Positions 20,576-22,657 of a DNA stretch of 22,657 bases are shown piece by piece. The translations under genes were made by a program, and so were the position numbers. Below the pieces are notes generated by a model, which was not told where the DNA came from, made no database searches, and worked only from the letters and a program-made list of their open reading frames with translations. The stretch spans positions 1-22,657 of the forward strand of contig CAYHZS010000004.1 in NCBI GenBank assembly GCA_964361185.1. The letters run 5' to 3'. The DNA is from JBAZYZ01 sp964361185. GTDB lineage: Bacteria > Patescibacteriota > Minisyncoccia > Phycocordibacterales > VMEP01. Position 1 is the first letter of the stretch. The number at the start of each line of letters is the position of its first letter.

Positions 20576-21262
20576 TTATCTAAGATTTTTTACTTTTTCA
20601 AAAAGAAGCATGACTATGACGACCGCAACCCACAAAAATCCGAAAACGACAAAAATACTTTGATTCTTGTAGCTTATTATAAAGAAATTGAAGAGAGTAT
20701 GCAATGTAATTGCTGTTAGTAATCCTAAAATGAGATAAAAGAAGCGCTTAAATGCCCCTCCAAAAAAAGCTAACCCCATAAAAAGGCCTAAGAACGCGCT
20801 TGATGCTATATGGAGGACAGTTGCTCCTATAAAGCGCAGATTACCCGTCAGAAGACCGGAAATGAAGCTGGAGTGCTGTATTGGGTCAATCAAAAATAGG
20901 GCATTTTCAAGAGCGGCGAAGCCCAAGGCCACGGTTATCATGTCTACCGCGTAGTCTACGGGCTCGTCGGTAAAACGACTTCCCGCGGCTATGACAAAGA
21001 AGGCAATAAATTTTACCAATTCCTCGATACTTGCCCAGGAAGAGAGGAGGAGCGTACTGCTTGCAATATTATCCGCCGCGAATTTTTGGATAGGTATGAC
21101 CAAAAGCACGCTTACCATTCCTGAAAGGAAAAGAAGAAATATCAGCCCGCGCGGTTCGGGTTTTGCGCTGTCCTCTCTTTGCCAGAACCAAAGCCATAGT
21201 ATCGCCGGCAGTATTCCCGCGAGTAAAGCATAAAAAATCGTATCGGCTGAAGGGATTGTCAT
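20576..21262 (-). CDS. PrsW-like intramembrane protease
   Basis: This 228-residue multi-pass protein matches the PrsW family (COG2339) of membrane metallo/glutamic-type proteases related to CAAX proteases. The active-site set is visible: EELVKF (Glu-Glu pair, near residue 83), GFAALEN (near 117), TVLHIASSAFLG (near 150) and ITLHTLFNFF (near 188). About eight hydrophobic helices are present. PrsW of Bacillus cleaves the anti-sigma factor RsiW; the substrate here is unknown and no anti-sigma gene is nearby. Its start overlaps the valS stop by four bases (ATGA), so translation is likely coupled. Confidence 0.85.
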   Translation of the reverse strand: MTIPSADTIFYALLAGILPAILWLWFWQREDSAKPEPRGLIFLLFLSGMVSVLLVIPIQKFAADNIASSTLLLSSWASIEELVKFIAFFVIAAGSRFTDEPVDYAVDMITVALGFAALENALFLIDPIQHSSFISGLLTGNLRFIGATVLHIASSAFLGLFMGLAFFGGAFKRFFYLILGLLTAITLHTLFNFFIISYKNQSIFVVFGFLWVAVVIVMLLFEKVKNLR

Positions 21263-22657
21263 TTAGGCCATTTGGATATCATTAGCAGGTCTTTTTCTCC
21301 GTGTGGAATGAGAGACCAAAGTTCTTCCGTGACGAAAGGCATGAAGGGGTGGAGAAGCTGGAGCTGTTCCTCGAGCAGTGTGCGGAGCAATAATTTAGCA
21401 GAACTTTTATCAACATTATCCTCGCCATAAAGTATTTCCTTGCGCTCTTCTAGTATCTTATCAGCGAATGTATGCCAGAAATAGTGATAAAGCTCTTCGC
21501 CCGCCAGATAAAATTTGAAGTCCTCCAAGTATCCAGTAACGCGTGCTTTTAATTTATTGAACTCATCCATAATTTCGACATCCTTTTTATTAAGCGCGCC
21601 TTGAATCTCTCCCTCCGTTGCCGAGAGTACGAATCGTGTTGCGTTCCATATTTTATTGGCGAAGTGTTTGTAACCGCGAATTTTGTCTTCGGAAATTTTT
21701 GAATCGTTGCCCGGAGCGGTACCCATGATGAGAGATAGGCGGACGGCATCGGCGCCGTATTTTTCAATCATATCCACGGGATCTATAATGTTGCCGAGAG
21801 ATTTGGACATCTTACGTCCCTGTCCGTCGCGCACCAGTCCGTGCAGATAAACTTTCTTAAACGGAATTTCTCCCGTGAGATAGGTGGTCATAAGAATCAT
21901 GCGCGCCACCCAAAAGAAAAGAATATCATAACCAGTTTCAAGCACGTCCGTGGGGTGATAAGTTTCGAGGTCGCTTGTCTTTTCTGGCCAGCCTAGAGTA
22001 GAAAATGTCCAAAGACCAGATGAAAACCAAGTGTCCAGAGTGTCAGGGTCTTGCTCCCATCCATCGCCTTTTGGTGGCTCAACTCCAACGTATGTTTCTT
22101 TTTCTGCGTCAATCTGCGTCAAGTCTGCGCCGTTCCGCGGCCGGCTCCAAGCCGGCACTCTGTGTCCATACCAAATTTGCCTTGAAATACACCAGTCGTG
22201 AAGATTGTTTATCCAATGAAAATAAACTTTCTCAAAACGCTCCGGAATTATTTTTATCTTTCCTGAAGAGACGGCTTCGCGCATCAGTTTTTTAAGCGTA
22301 GTTTTCCGGAAAAATCCGCGTTTGAATTCTTTGTTTACCGCTACGAACCACTGCAATTTTATTTGAGGCTCTATGATTCCTCCGCCCCGCTGGCTTGTCG
22401 CGACATTATGAATATAGTTTTCGTCCGTTTTTACCAGAAGCCCTTTTGATTTTAGTTTTTCCAAAATAAGCGGGCGGGCTTTTTTTATGTGCATGCCGGC
22501 AAATTCTCCGGCGATTGGAAGAAGTATGCCACGCTCGTCAATAATCTGTTCAATGTCCAATTTATGCCTCTCCGCAATCTCAAAGTCTATTCCAGAATGT
22601 GCTGGTGTGATGGTCATGGCGCCCGAGCCGAATTCCATGTCGACCGCAACGTCCTTG
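21259..22657 (-). CDS. valS: Valyl-tRNA synthetase, 5' end beyond the window
   Basis: Class I aminoacyl-tRNA synthetase that charges tRNA-Val and edits Thr. About 466 residues are present; the N-terminal HIGH region lies outside. Visible parts are the editing-domain end FGSGAMTITPAHSGIDFEIAERHK, DWCISRQIWYGHRVPAW, DPDTLDTWFSSGLWTFSTLGWPE, TDVLETGYDILFFWVARMI, and the KMSKS loop GRKMSKSLGN, followed by the anticodon-binding domain. The protein stops at LLMISKWPK, shortly after LHPFMPFVTEELW. The VRNIRAE-type region and the C-terminal coiled-coil tRNA arm seen in many bacterial ValS are missing. A repeat-encoded segment PRNGADLTQIDAEKE lies after GHRVPAW. The internal Met at 22638 is not the start, as the frame continues to the window end. 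Confidence 0.95.
   Translation of the reverse strand, partial: KDVAVDMEFGSGAMTITPAHSGIDFEIAERHKLDIEQIIDERGILLPIAGEFAGMHIKKARPLILEKLKSKGLLVKTDENYIHNVATSQRGGGIIEPQIKLQWFVAVNKEFKRGFFRKTTLKKLMREAVSSGKIKIIPERFEKVYFHWINNLHDWCISRQIWYGHRVPAWSRPRNGADLTQIDAEKETYVGVEPPKGDGWEQDPDTLDTWFSSGLWTFSTLGWPEKTSDLETYHPTDVLETGYDILFFWVARMILMTTYLTGEIPFKKVYLHGLVRDGQGRKMSKSLGNIIDPVDMIEKYGADAVRLSLIMGTAPGNDSKISEDKIRGYKHFANKIWNATRFVLSATEGEIQGALNKKDVEIMDEFNKLKARVTGYLEDFKFYLAGEELYHYFWHTFADKILEERKEILYGEDNVDKSSAKLLLRTLLEEQLQLLHPFMPFVTEELWSLIPHGEKDLLMISKWPK
22101..22156. repeat. Repeats and palindrome inside valS
   Basis: Three 10-bp units TTTCTGCGTC, AATCTGCGTC, AAGTCTGCGC (22101-22130), then after CGTTCCGCG a palindrome GCCGGCT-CCA-AGCCGGC (22140-22156). 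It keeps the valS frame open. Confidence 0.7.

Overview
The window looks like a piece of a Candidate Phyla Radiation (Patescibacteria) genome, most likely of the Parcubacteria type. This is an inference from gene content and style: compact housekeeping genes, a cobalamin-dependent class II ribonucleotide reductase as the deoxynucleotide gene, a TPR-tailed O-antigen-ligase-like protein, a membrane protein with a pseudopilin-like tail, a small FtsB-like protein, several starts with little or no Shine-Dalgarno sequence, and very short leaders. No 16S rRNA gene is present, so lineage cannot be fixed from the window.

Layout, left to right. A GC-rich short-chain dehydrogenase (170-1003) ends in a terminator. 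An M3A oligopeptidase follows (1123-3117). A 270-bp intergenic region holds a promoter directly followed by a terminator, then two tiny tandem ORFs that echo the TypA N-terminus, then typA (3389-5233). A DUF192 protein, nrdJ (6086-8395) and an unusually long RNase P RNA gene (about 8494-9109) come next. A same-strand block holds an O-antigen-ligase/TPR membrane protein, murJ and lepA, spaced by 44 nt each. Then come a membrane/pseudopilin-like fusion protein, an FtsB-like protein, tRNA-Gly(CCC), a glutaredoxin, tRNA-Arg(CCT) on the minus strand, a GC-rich orphan gene, a MITE-like element, a small membrane protein, tRNA-Phe(GAA) and a TVP38/VTT-family protein. The right end is a minus-strand operon: valS (5' end outside the window), a PrsW-like protease and an Hsp20 chaperone.

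Most genes are ordinary: translation (typA, lepA, valS, three tRNAs, RNase P), envelope and division (murJ, O-antigen-like, FtsB-like), protein quality control (M3 peptidase, PrsW-like, Hsp20), redox and nucleotide supply (glutaredoxin, nrdJ).

The unusual content is in small repeated DNA. (1) Degenerate 7-bp-period tandem arrays lie at many gene 3' ends, in the tRNA-Phe promoter and even in frame inside lepA. (2) A hairpin element with ends CCCC-A-GTAGT and ACTAC-GGGG sits inside duplicated 5' fragments of typA and tRNA-Gly. (3) A 5' tRNA fragment also precedes tRNA-Arg. (4) RNase P RNA carries several extra hairpins. (5) A TA-flanked MITE-like element abuts a start codon. (6) A palindrome and 10-bp repeats lie in frame within valS. 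Together these suggest a genome in which short palindromic and heptad repeats spread into genes and functional RNAs without breaking them, comparable in concept to Rickettsia palindromic elements. No CRISPR array, transposase gene, integrase or defence cluster was seen.
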